Position numbers and translations under genes: made by a program | Notes under the pieces: generated by a model | The model's database searches: none | Told to the model about the DNA's origin: nothing | The model's input: only the letters and a program-made list of their open reading frames with translations | Assembly (NCBI GenBank): GCA_009787625.1 | Contig: WQSX01000024.1 | Coordinates: 1-39,782, forward strand | Length of the DNA: 39,782 nt | Direction of reading: 5' to 3' | Source: Oscillospiraceae bacterium | GTDB taxonomy: Bacteria; Bacillota; Clostridia; Oscillospirales; Oscillospiraceae | Part shown: piece by piece, positions 16,023 through 25,500 of the stretch | How the letters are laid out: each line of letters starts with the position of its first letter | How positions within the stretch are numbered: the stretch's first letter is position 1

Positions 16023-17741
16023 ATGACGGACGACGGCATTTTTGTAAAAACACTTTTTCGCAAACATGCAACACTCAACATACTTGCCCTGCTTACATCA
16101 ACAGTTGGTCCTATTGTCACCACTGTCATTGCAGGAACACATTTTGGCAGTGCCGGACTTGCGATTTTGGCTATTTGCTCACCTTTATTTTTGACCGCAT
16201 CGTTTTTTGGATTTATTATTTCCGGCGGCGCTCAGATTGTATGTTCCGGTTTTATCGCCAAAGATGAAATGGCAAGTGTACGCAGGGTATATAGTGCAGC
16301 GGCACTGCTGACGCTTATCGCAGCCACTACAGTGGGCGTGCTGACGCTTATTTTCAAAGTACCTTTGCTGACGCTCCTCGCAGGAGAGATAAGCCCCGAA
16401 TTGTCAGCATATTATTATTTCTTTGTTATTAACGCTTTTATGACCATGTTTATATGTATTCCTCTGTTTTTTTCAAGAGCAGTCGGACGTACCTATATCG
16501 GACTTATTTTGACCGGGGTCATGGCAGTTGTGTCCATTGCGGCAAGCCTTATACTTGTAGAGTTTATGGGTATTGAAGCTATCGCTCTCGGACAGGCTAT
16601 CGGTGCTTTCATCGGATTTTTGGTTTCAATGCTTATGCTCAGCAAGCACTTAACTTTTGTCTTGCCGAAGAAACTTTTCATCAAACCAATTTTTGCTTCA
16701 GGCAGTCCGCTTGGGCTTACAAGGCTCTATAACTTGCTTGCGGCTTTGACACTTAACACACTATTTCTGCGTATCGGCGGCAGCGAAGCTTTGGCGGTGT
16801 TCAGCGTCATTTTCTCAATACACCGATTTAACACTGCCGGCATAGACGGCATCTCGTCCACCGTCGTCCCTATTGTGGGTGTGTTTCATCAAGAACAGGA
16901 TGTAACCAGCATACGTCAGACCATGCGGCTGGCTTTCGGCTACGGTAACTCCCTGATGTTGCTCGTTAGTATATTACTTATTTTCTTCGGTGCGCAGATA
17001 GCGGCAATCTTTGGGCTTTCAGATTTTGAGGCATTTACAGCGGTTTTACCGTTTTATTTCGTATATATAATGCTTCTCACAAATACAACTATTTTCACTT
17101 CTTATTACAACGCATCAAATAGACTTAAGCTTGCAAATGTCATACCTCTTTTGCAGGAGTTTGTCTTTCTATGTTTAGGTGCATACATATTTTCTGTGCT
17201 GTTTGGAATAAACGGTCTTTGGGCTGCCCTCCCGATATCCGGAGCCGCCACATTTGCAGTATTACTTGCCATCCTGATATTCATAAAGGTTAGAGACAGA
17301 GATTTATCCTTACCTCTGCTACAAAAGCTCAAATCCCAAAGCGAAGGTCGTTATGTATCCTTTTCCGTAGAAAGCATTCCGCAAAAAGCTGCAGAGGCGG
17401 CTGAAAGAATAGCCGAGTTCTGTGAGGAGAATGATTTGCCTCCCAAAAAGGCAATGCTCCTATCCGTCTCGATTGAAGAAATAATTTTGCTTATAATAAA
17501 CAACAGTAAAAACAAGAATTTTTCCGTTTCGGTCAGATTGCTTTTACTTGACGATGGGGTTATTATGCGCATACGTAATGCCGGAGAGAAATTCGATGTT
17601 ATGGAGTATTATAAGTCGCATATCGCTGATGACATCGAAAAGAGCATAGATGTCATCGGCATGAAGTATATAGTGCAGGCGGCAAGCGGGATTTACTATA
17701 GGCAAACTTTTGGAGTTAACAGTTTGGTAGTTTCAATTTAA
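16023..17741 (+). CDS. MATE-family transporter fused to a C-terminal RsbW-like ATPase domain
   Basis: A 572-residue protein. Residues 1-425 are very hydrophobic with about 12 helices, and match MATE/MatE-type antiporters. Normal family members stop near 440-460 residues. Here a soluble domain follows (about 435-572): SIEEIILLIINN matches the N-box of GHKL anti-sigma kinases. The G1 position reads RNAGEKF instead of DxGxxF, losing the key aspartate, and the G2 glycines are reduced to IGMKYI. So it can probably bind a STAS partner but may not hydrolyse ATP. AAAGGA stands about 10 bases before the ATG. It lies between the receptor and the partner-switch genes, so it may be a transporter gated by the RsbV-like protein; that is inference. 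Confidence 0.85.
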   Translation: MTDDGIFVKTLFRKHATLNILALLTSTVGPIVTTVIAGTHFGSAGLAILAICSPLFLTASFFGFIISGGAQIVCSGFIAKDEMASVRRVYSAAALLTLIAATTVGVLTLIFKVPLLTLLAGEISPELSAYYYFFVINAFMTMFICIPLFFSRAVGRTYIGLILTGVMAVVSIAASLILVEFMGIEAIALGQAIGAFIGFLVSMLMLSKHLTFVLPKKLFIKPIFASGSPLGLTRLYNLLAALTLNTLFLRIGGSEALAVFSVIFSIHRFNTAGIDGISSTVVPIVGVFHQEQDVTSIRQTMRLAFGYGNSLMLLVSILLIFFGAQIAAIFGLSDFEAFTAVLPFYFVYIMLLTNTTIFTSYYNASNRLKLANVIPLLQEFVFLCLGAYIFSVLFGINGLWAALPISGAATFAVLLAILIFIKVRDRDLSLPLLQKLKSQSEGRYVSFSVESIPQKAAEAAERIAEFCEENDLPPKKAMLLSVSIEEIILLIINNSKNKNFSVSVRLLLLDDGVIMRIRNAGEKFDVMEYYKSHIADDIEKSIDVIGMKYIVQAASGIYYRQTFGVNSLVVSI

Positions 17742-17758
17742 AAGGGATGGTCATTTAT

Positions 17759-18763
17759 ATGCATACTATCGTTGCAAGAAATAAAAATGGCGCGAACCTA
17801 AATTTAAAAGTGCTTGCCGGGAAAAGTGCGATCCCCGGATTTCTTTCATGTATGCTCAGTGTGTATAGTAGGAAAGGCAACTATGCAAACCATTTAATGA
17901 TGGACAAGAAGTGGTTAACTGCACAAGCAGACGCCGGCAACCTGCTTATTTTTGCATTTGCTGATCAGGATGGAGAATGTGCCGTCTCAATGGTGGCTGT
18001 TAAAAACGCAAAGTTTGACGGCATGATAGATTTATCATCATTGGTTGTAAATCCAAAATACAGAGGGTTTCGATTGGGCGATTTAATGACCGAATACATT
18101 CTCCGGCAATGCGAAGATGAAGGTTTTGACTTTATTCACTCCCCTATTGTGACACACCATAAAAGGACAGGTGAAATGTATGAGCGGCACGGCTTTACCC
18201 CTACGGGTTTTCTTTTCGGTGATTGTGATGCAAAAAAGCATTTGGCGGAACTGGAGCTTAGCTCACAAAAACTCTCTTTGGCTGTATATATGCGAAACAG
18301 AGGTGAAAATAGAGCTGTTAATGTTTTTATTCCGGAAAGCCTTGTACCTTTGGCGAAAGACATATATGAGCCACTTGGCACAACACTTAATATTGACCAC
18401 CGTGAAAGGATTCCTGCTGCAGGGTGCGACTTAGAGCATGTGCAAGATGAGTACCACAATTCATTGTTTATGTACTTGTGGAAAGGTGGAATGGGTTTAC
18501 GCTTTAGAATAGACGAGCTCGAAACACGCTACACGAACACACTCCAGACTTATTTTATATATTTGAATATTAGGGATCCCCACGCCATTAATGCTTACAA
18601 GGTATTGACATCAATGGGTTATAAGTTTTGTGGATTCAAGCCCTTATGCGGTAGCGATGAGTTCATTATCATGAGTAAAGTACATGAAACTCTTATTGAC
18701 GCCGCCGAACTGCAAATGTCTGACGCGCTCACAAAATTATTTGAAAGGGTGACCGGCCATTAA
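17759..18763 (+). CDS. GNAT-like protein, probably with two GNAT-fold halves
   Basis: A 334-residue soluble protein. The first half has the GNAT core: strand SSLVVNPKYRG, then the acetyl-CoA loop position FRLGDLM and the late helix MYERHGF. The second half ends in a similar pattern (INAYKVLTSMGYKFCGF) but without a clear CoA loop, so it may be a degenerate second copy. Two in-frame ATGs exist; I prefer 17759 because the ribosome site AAAGGG directly touches the first (17747). It is five bases from the previous gene in this count of starts, and its stop overlaps the possible start of the phosphatase gene. GNAT domains are often found beside RsbW-type kinases in anaerobes; the substrate is unknown. 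Confidence 0.75.
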   Translation: MHTIVARNKNGANLNLKVLAGKSAIPGFLSCMLSVYSRKGNYANHLMMDKKWLTAQADAGNLLIFAFADQDGECAVSMVAVKNAKFDGMIDLSSLVVNPKYRGFRLGDLMTEYILRQCEDEGFDFIHSPIVTHHKRTGEMYERHGFTPTGFLFGDCDAKKHLAELELSSQKLSLAVYMRNRGENRAVNVFIPESLVPLAKDIYEPLGTTLNIDHRERIPAAGCDLEHVQDEYHNSLFMYLWKGGMGLRFRIDELETRYTNTLQTYFIYLNIRDPHAINAYKVLTSMGYKFCGFKPLCGSDEFIIMSKVHETLIDAAELQMSDALTKLFERVTGH

Positions 18764-18791
18764 AACAACTATACGAAAAAAAGTATCTTCG

Positions 18792-20879
18792 TTGATCATC
18801 AAAGTTGCCATAGGTATGGTTATGATAGCAGTATCTATAACCATGGTCTCTTTATTTGTGTTGCGCACAAATACGATTGAAATTGGTGTTGATTTGGGTG
18901 ACAGTGCCGCAAATGATAGTCGGGAGGCATTGGAACAAGCTGCCATCGAACAACTCAAAAGCATGACATATACTCTCGCCTCGATAAGCGATGCAGAACT
19001 TATGATGGTGCAAAGTTCAGTGCAAATGATTGCATTTAAGGCAAGCGAAATTGTGCAAAACCCGGAGCGGTATCTCCCAAACCCCGTTGCGACACCGACC
19101 CCTGCCAACGGGGGCATTATGACTCCGCAATTACTTTTTGCGGAGGGTCTGAGTTACGAGGATATATCCTTTGATGCCGCAATCATGGGGAATATACAAA
19201 ATTTATTGATGAACATTATTTTAAACAATGCAGATGCCACCGCTGTTTATATAGGCACGGAGCAAGGTTTTTTCATTGAAGTGAGTGAAGATTCGCACCT
19301 TGCACCTCTGCATTTTGACCCGCGTGAGCGTCCGTGGTACCAATCAGCGGTTATGCATAGGGACGTCACATGGTCAGATGTCTTTATTGATACAAACACC
19401 GGTTCGCCCGGAATCGCAAGTGCTATGCCTTTCTTTGACCTAGACGGGAACATTTCAGGAGTTGCGGGCGTTGGCACATTACTTGATGACCTCTCCGAAA
19501 TTGTCATTGGCACAAGACTGGGCGAAAGCGGTCACAATTTCATTCTCAATGAAGTTGGGCAAATAATTATTGCCGAAGGGCTTCTCAAAGATGAGTACGG
19601 CGATATAATTCGTGAGGATTTGCTTCTCCACGAAGATTCTGAAACTGTTATGGTCGCTCAAAGAATGGTAAACGGAGAGTCCGGAATTGAGCGGATAATA
19701 ATGGACGGAGCCGAAGTTTTTATTGCCTTTTCACCTTTGGAAACTTTGCCGTGGAGCCTCGCTGTTGTAGTTGAAGTCGATGAAGTAATTGCCCCTGCTT
19801 TGGAGAGCCAAGAACGCATTATAGCCATGACAGATGAAGCACTCACAGAAATCAATGTTATCATTACAGTGGTCAGTATTATTTTTGTTTTGGTACTTCT
19901 TGGCGTCATACCGCTTATAAGCTTTTTGTCGCAGAGGTTTTCACGCAGGCTCACAAAACCCATAACAGAACTTCAAGTGGGTGTACACGACATTGCTGAC
20001 GGCAATCTGGATTATCCTATCGAAGAGCTTGACATATATACCGGAGATGAAATTGAAGATCTCGGACTGTCTGTCAGCAAAATGTCCTCTTCGCTCAAGG
20101 AATACATCACCAACTTACAAAAAGTCACTGCGGAGCGAGAGCGCATAGGTGCAGAACTGGACGTTGCTACGAACATACAGGCAAGTATGCTCCCCAGTAT
20201 TTTCCCGCCATTTCCAAACAAAACCGAATTTGACATATATGCAACCATGGTGCCCGCAAAGGAGGTTGGCGGTGATTTCTATGACTTTTTCCTCATTGAT
20301 GAAGATAAGCTTGCTGTTGTAATGGCCGATGTCTCCGGAAAGGGCGTTCCTTCTGCACTGTTCATGGTTATCGCAAAAACACTTATAAAAAATAATGCGC
20401 AAAGCGGCTTGTCGCCAAAAGAGGTGCTTGAAGCTGTGAATGATATACTCTGCGAAAACAACGATGCTGCAATGTTTGTCACGGTGTTCTTTGCGATTTT
20501 GGATATACCTACGGGAAAACTCACCTATGCAAACGCAGGGCATAATCCACCACTTCTCAAACGAGCAGGGGGCGAATATGATTGGCTTCCTGTTAAGCGC
20601 GGCTTTGTCGTTGCAGGCATGGAGGGTATGAAGTATAAGCAAGATGAAATCATTCTGTGTGAAGGCGATGAGCTTTTCCTGTACACAGACGGAGTTACCG
20701 AAGCAATGAACCATGAAAAGCAGTTGTTCTCAGATCCATACTTACTCGAAATGGCAAATAAACACAAAGATGAATGCCTAAAAGAATTTTTGGAAAGCGT
20801 CAAAAAGGAGGTAGATATTTTTGCAGACGGAGCAGAACAGGCAGACGATATTACAATGTTGGTACTGGAAATAAAATAG
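18792..20879 (+). CDS. Membrane-bound Cache-HAMP PP2C (SpoIIE/RsbU-type) phosphatase
   Basis: A 695-residue sensor phosphatase that should dephosphorylate the STAS protein encoded downstream. The N-terminal helix (about 2-25), a long outer double-Cache region (FDPRERPWYQSA is typical), a second helix (about 356-379) and a HAMP domain come first. The PP2C domain (about 470-695) has all metal motifs: VGGDFYDFF, MADVSGKGVPSALFM, LYTDGVTEAMN and ADDITMLVLE. The first standard start is TTG 18792. However, the same frame extends upstream as IKTTIRKKVSS, with an ATT codon at 18759 that overlaps the previous stop and stands 9 bases after GAAAGGG. That rare start would give the usual basic N-terminus and may be the real one. 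Confidence 0.9.
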   Translation: MIIKVAIGMVMIAVSITMVSLFVLRTNTIEIGVDLGDSAANDSREALEQAAIEQLKSMTYTLASISDAELMMVQSSVQMIAFKASEIVQNPERYLPNPVATPTPANGGIMTPQLLFAEGLSYEDISFDAAIMGNIQNLLMNIILNNADATAVYIGTEQGFFIEVSEDSHLAPLHFDPRERPWYQSAVMHRDVTWSDVFIDTNTGSPGIASAMPFFDLDGNISGVAGVGTLLDDLSEIVIGTRLGESGHNFILNEVGQIIIAEGLLKDEYGDIIREDLLLHEDSETVMVAQRMVNGESGIERIIMDGAEVFIAFSPLETLPWSLAVVVEVDEVIAPALESQERIIAMTDEALTEINVIITVVSIIFVLVLLGVIPLISFLSQRFSRRLTKPITELQVGVHDIADGNLDYPIEELDIYTGDEIEDLGLSVSKMSSSLKEYITNLQKVTAERERIGAELDVATNIQASMLPSIFPPFPNKTEFDIYATMVPAKEVGGDFYDFFLIDEDKLAVVMADVSGKGVPSALFMVIAKTLIKNNAQSGLSPKEVLEAVNDILCENNDAAMFVTVFFAILDIPTGKLTYANAGHNPPLLKRAGGEYDWLPVKRGFVVAGMEGMKYKQDEIILCEGDELFLYTDGVTEAMNHEKQLFSDPYLLEMANKHKDECLKEFLESVKKEVDIFADGAEQADDITMLVLEIK

Positions 20880-20952
20880 GCAATTGCGAGGGCAGGGGTT
20901 AAGAATGAGCAATCTTTGTGCCTAAAAAAACAAGAAAGGAATGGTCATTAAT

Positions 20953-21354
20953 ATGAAAGAACTAATAACTGAAGCAAAAACTGAAAATTTAGATGCAGTG
21001 CTTAAATTTGTGAGCACTGAACTCGATGCCGCCGGGCTGAGCCAAAAATTGCAAACCCATATTCTTGTAGCAGTTGAGGAAGTGTTTGTAAACATCGCAC
21101 ATTATGCATATAACTCAGAAGTTGGCGGAACGACTATTCGCCTTGCTATCGACGAAGAGATAGTTATCGAATTTGAAGACAGCGGAAAACCATATAACCC
21201 ACTGGAAAACAAAGACCCCGACACAACACTCACCGCAGGGGAGCGTGAGATTGGTGGTCTGGGCGTTTTCATGGTAAAGCAGATTATGGATGCTGTCGAA
21301 TACCGCAACGCAAGCGGAAAAAACATATTAACAATAAGAAAAAATCAAATCTAA
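20953..21354 (+). CDS. RsbW/SpoIIAB-type serine kinase (anti-sigma-factor family)
   Basis: A 133-residue GHKL ATPase. The N-box is VAVEEVFVNIAHYAY, the G1 box DSGKPYNP and the G2 region GGLGVFMVKQ, so all ATP-binding elements look intact. Such kinases phosphorylate a STAS partner and bind an output protein. I chose ATG 20953; an ATG 12 bases earlier touches the ribosome site AAAGGA. It is followed 15 bases later by the STAS gene, its natural substrate, and preceded by the phosphatase that reverses the reaction. No sigma factor is in the operon, so its output partner is unknown. Confidence 0.9.
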   Translation: MKELITEAKTENLDAVLKFVSTELDAAGLSQKLQTHILVAVEEVFVNIAHYAYNSEVGGTTIRLAIDEEIVIEFEDSGKPYNPLENKDPDTTLTAGEREIGGLGVFMVKQIMDAVEYRNASGKNILTIRKNQI

Positions 21355-21369
21355 GCGAGGACTACGAAA

Positions 21370-21669
21370 ATGACTATTGAAAAAAAAGAAGAAAACGAAA
21401 AAACTGTCTTGCTGGTCAGCGGAAGGCTCGATACAACAACAGCACCTAAGCTGCAAGAGGTGCTGATACCGGCATTTGAGGATAGCAGTGGCGTTTTGCT
21501 CGACTTTACAGAGCTTGTGTATATTTCTTCAGCCGGACTCAGAGTGCTGTTGCTCGGTGAAAAAACTGCAAAGGCGAAAGGCGTAGAGCAAGCACTTAAA
21601 GGTGTGTCTGATGAGATTATGGAAATATTTGAGATGACAGGCTTTTCAGATATTCTAAGTTTTGAGTGA
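21370..21669 (+). CDS. RsbV/SpoIIAA-type STAS antagonist
   Basis: A 99-residue STAS-domain protein with the standard length. The central DFTELVYISSAGLRVLL contains the conserved serine (ISSAG) that the kinase phosphorylates and the PP2C phosphatase dephosphorylates. In its free form it should bind the RsbW-like kinase and possibly the RsbW-like tail of the MATE protein. It lies 15 bases after the kinase gene and slightly overlaps the frame of the next gene, so the genes are probably coupled. Confidence 0.93.
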   Translation: MTIEKKEENEKTVLLVSGRLDTTTAPKLQEVLIPAFEDSSGVLLDFTELVYISSAGLRVLLLGEKTAKAKGVEQALKGVSDEIMEIFEMTGFSDILSFE

Positions 21670-21673
21670 TTTT

Positions 21674-22495
21674 ATGCTATTCTATAGAAAATGCCTTACT
21701 CTCTATAAAAAATACATGCTCTACTTTTTGCTGATTATCCTCTTAATCATCACCACACTTGCTTTTATCTTTTGGAGAACACTTTATGACTATCCTTGGG
21801 GAGAGCTTGGGCTTGAAGTTTTTGGAGGTTTGGTTGGCATGGGTATAACCGTACTCATTGTTGATAAACTCTTAAAAAGACAGAGAGAAAATGAGCTCCT
21901 CCCCATCCGCATAGCATACTATAGAGACACGCAATTATTTTTGTCCAAGCTGATTTCATTTTGGGCAAATGTATACAACTATTCAGTTCCTAAAAGCAAT
22001 CCGGAAACTATAGAGACTCTATTTTCGGAAGAAAGTTTTACTCAGATGGCTGAGAGGCTTGACCTGAGTTCAGTTGTGCCGGGCATGTCTTTTGATAAAA
22101 CTTGGTTTGAGCTGTTTGATGAAAAGGCTGAGGAGTTTGAAAAAGCAGGCAAAGAAATTTTGTCGCAATACTCTGTTTATCTCGACCCTGAAATTTTTGG
22201 CAGTATGCACCATATCGTAAAATGCGGACGTTTCATCATCAGTATGAAAGATATCAATAAATTCCGTAAGTATAACGAGAAGAAACATCTTTCGGAGCCC
22301 ACAACTTTGAGCAACTACTATTACATGTGGGATGAAGAGGACTTTGAACACCTGATACGCATTTATAGGTGGTGCGTGGAGTGCTATGCCGGAATTGCAA
22401 AAATGAAGCGAGGTATCGCTGTACAAACTGTCGGAATTCCTGTCCGCAAAAACAAAAAAATGCCGCCGCCATGTATGATTTCAGAACACGAATAG
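21674..22495 (+). CDS. Unknown membrane protein ending the sensory operon
   Basis: A 273-residue protein I do not recognise. It has two N-terminal hydrophobic segments (about 14-36 and 46-66: LLIILLIITTLAFIFW and VFGGLVGMGITVLIV), then ~200 polar residues rich in aromatic and acidic residues, with no visible catalytic motif. The ATG at 21674 comes 5 bases after the STAS stop; a TTG at 21662 overlapping the STAS gene is an alternative start. Neither has a strong ribosome site, so translation coupling is likely. By position it may be an output or scaffold of the partner switch. The gene ends 22 bases from the convergent mannosidase gene, without a clear terminator between them. Confidence 0.75.
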   Translation: MLFYRKCLTLYKKYMLYFLLIILLIITTLAFIFWRTLYDYPWGELGLEVFGGLVGMGITVLIVDKLLKRQRENELLPIRIAYYRDTQLFLSKLISFWANVYNYSVPKSNPETIETLFSEESFTQMAERLDLSSVVPGMSFDKTWFELFDEKAEEFEKAGKEILSQYSVYLDPEIFGSMHHIVKCGRFIISMKDINKFRKYNEKKHLSEPTTLSNYYYMWDEEDFEHLIRIYRWCVECYAGIAKMKRGIAVQTVGIPVRKNKKMPPPCMISEHE

Positions 22496-22517
22496 TAACT
22501 TATAAGAAAACTTTCCC

Positions 22518-25500
22518 CTACCGCGAAAACCTCAAAGTCTTAACTTCAAACGGGCGAAAATGTAGTTTTATCGGGCCGGCCTCAGAAAGCAATAACTCTT
22601 CTTCATTTTCGAGCATGTCGGTGAGACTGACCTTCGCAAATGGAATACTTGCGTGCAAAACAGAGCGGCAATCAGCACGTTTTGACTCGTAGAGGCGGAC
22701 TATGATATCTCCACTGCCGTCCTCTGCGGGTTTTACTGTGTCGATTATTATGCTGTCGCCGTGTTTTACATGAAAGAAACTTTCGCTGAGCTTGTTGTTC
22801 ATGCCACCCGAAACCACCAGTGGCGGCACATTTAGCTCTAAACCCTCATGAACCACAGGAGAATCAAAGAAACTGCCTTCCCAAGCCGTAAAAGCATACG
22901 TGAAGCACTGAGTTCCGTTATCGGCACGCATTTCCGGACATGCCGCAGCTCTCAGCAGAGTCAGGCGAATTTCGTTGCCTAACATGCTGACGCCGTATTT
23001 TGAATCATTTAACACTGCCGCACCGTGATTTTCGTCGCACATCGCAGTATAACGGTGATTACACACCTCAAAGCGGTCTTTGTCGTAAGCACGTGAACGA
23101 TGTGTCGGTCTTTTGATATAACCGTATTGCATCTCATTTATTGCCTCAGTTGCCGTTACATTGACAGGGAAACATGTTTTCAGCAGACGGTGAAGCTCGC
23201 TCCATTCAATTGTAGTGGTAAACTCAAGACGGTGACTGCCGGCACAGAGCGAGATGACCTGCCTGAGACTTGAGTTTCCTATCTTTTTTGTAACTTCAAC
23301 CGATGCCCTTACATCACCTGATGAAATGAGATTGACCTCTGCGCTCGTATCTATTTGTATCTGCTCTTCTTCATACATACTGTCTATGTCCCACGCATCG
23401 AAAGTCCTCGGAATATCTCGATACAGGGCAAATCTGTTCATTGCGCCTGACGCAAACTCACGCCCGGACTGCTTTAAAACGAATGACACCACTTCCCCAC
23501 TACTGTTAAGTTCAGCGCGGACCAGGCTGTTCTCCAAAACTGCCCCGGTTGGGAGTTTCGTTGCACGCGCAGAATTTTTACCGTTGACCGGAATCTCTGA
23601 GCCGCTGAGTAACGCCATACCGCAAGACGGGAGCTTCACAAGCACCTCTTTGTCTGTAGCCGGGTCGGTAACTACGGCACTCCGTTCCCACGACAGTGAG
23701 TTAAATACTGTAGTGCCTTCATCTGCTGTGAGATGTTTAGCTGCCTTGTCGATGAGACTGCCTGCCGAATCAAAAATCTCCTCATAAACTGCCTCAGCTT
23801 CTCTGTTTGCTTTTGCAATTGAGGAGCCGGGTAAGATGTCGTGAAACTGGTTTGTGAGAGTTTTTTTCCATGTCTCATCTATATCTTTTAGCGGATACTT
23901 AAACCCTTCCCACCCCGCAATAGCACCCCACATCTCACCTTCACGGAGAAGCAGCTCTGCTTTGCGATTTCCGCGTTTGATCGCCGCTTGTGTGGTATAT
24001 ACGCCTCGGTGGGCCGTGAAATACAGTTCACCGACATATGTGTCTTTAGGCCCGCCATCCGCCGCGAGGTCTGAAAAAAGCTTGCCCGGATGCTCCATCT
24101 TTACTCTTGGACTACCCTCTAAGTTCTCCTGACGAACCACATATTCTAAGTGGTCTCTGCACGGTCCGGCACCACCGTCACCGTAACCAAAAGGAAGCAA
24201 AAACTTATCCATAGAATCCTTCTGCACTCTATTTTCCCAAAGCTCTATCAGGGTAGCGGGATTTGTGTCATAGGTGTAACTCGTCGGCAGAAACGAGACG
24301 ATCTCCGTTCCATCACTGCCTTTCCAGGTGAAGTAGTGGTATGGGAACTGCTCCCCATCGTTGTACGACCAGAATATTTTTTGCGTGACCAAATACTTTA
24401 TGCCACAGCCCTTTAAAATCTGCGGCAAAGCGGCTGTGTAGCCAAAAGTATCAGGCAGCCATAAAATTTCACTGTCGATATTAAACTCTTCACGGAAAAA
24501 ACGTTTACCGTGTATCAACTGACGTATGAGTGATTCGCCGCTTGTCATGTTTGTGTCGGGTTCAACCCACATGCCACCTTCGACTACCCAACCGCCTTTT
24601 TTCACAGCGGCCTTAACTTTTTCATACAGCTCAGGATAACTCTCTTTACACATTACATATGTCTGCGGTTGGCTCTGCATGAACTTATAGCCGGGGTAAT
24701 TTTCAATCATACGTAATTGCGCCGCAAATGTCCGTGCCGTCTTACGCACGGTCTCTGCATATGGCCACAACCACACCACATCAAGGTGTGCATTGCCTAT
24801 AGCATAATATGTCGGTGCAGTGCTCCCGTTTTCTGCACTCAATACTTCCCGCAGTGCGTCACGCCCATTTTTATAGTCTATCAAACGCTTTTCATATGGT
24901 TTTTCAAAATCAACAAGCAGCATAAAACGTTTCAGTGCATCGGCTATCTTTGCCGCTCTGAGTGAACCGGCTGTTTGTTTTTCCATTATCTCAAGAAGCG
25001 TTTTTACATCCATCCAAAGCGCATATGCATCTTCATTCCAAATGCCGTATGCCGCACGCTCCAAAGTCTTATTCGGTTTACCGTCAAGCGGGTTTTTAAA
25101 ATCTCCCGGCATAACAGGTCCTGTAAATATACCTCGGGGTGATTGCTCGTAAAAATGCCCTGCATATAACTCGCAGTAAATGTTAAACTCCATTCCGGCA
25201 TTGGCATTTTGAGCGAGTATGTTGTCGCATAGGAAATGATGGGGTCTCGTCGCCCACGCTGTGCGGTGGTTGCCAAAAGGCTCACCGTTTACAAAAATTG
25301 TGCTCTCAGCTTTTGTTGCAAGATTAAAAACAATAGTTTTTCCCTGCGCAGATTCCGGCAATTTTATCTTGCCGCGCAGCCACAGATATTGCCAATCCTC
25401 GCCCCACTGCGTTCCCGGCGGAAACGGCTTAAACTTTTTCTTCTCCACTCGGTTAAGTGCAAGGTGGTCAAATGTAGTGAAACCCTCAAATTCAGGTTCC

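Noticed and set aside
22496..22517. A shared terminator between the converging sensory operon and mannosidase gene
   Set aside because: The gap is only 22 bases and shows no stem-loop with a T run.
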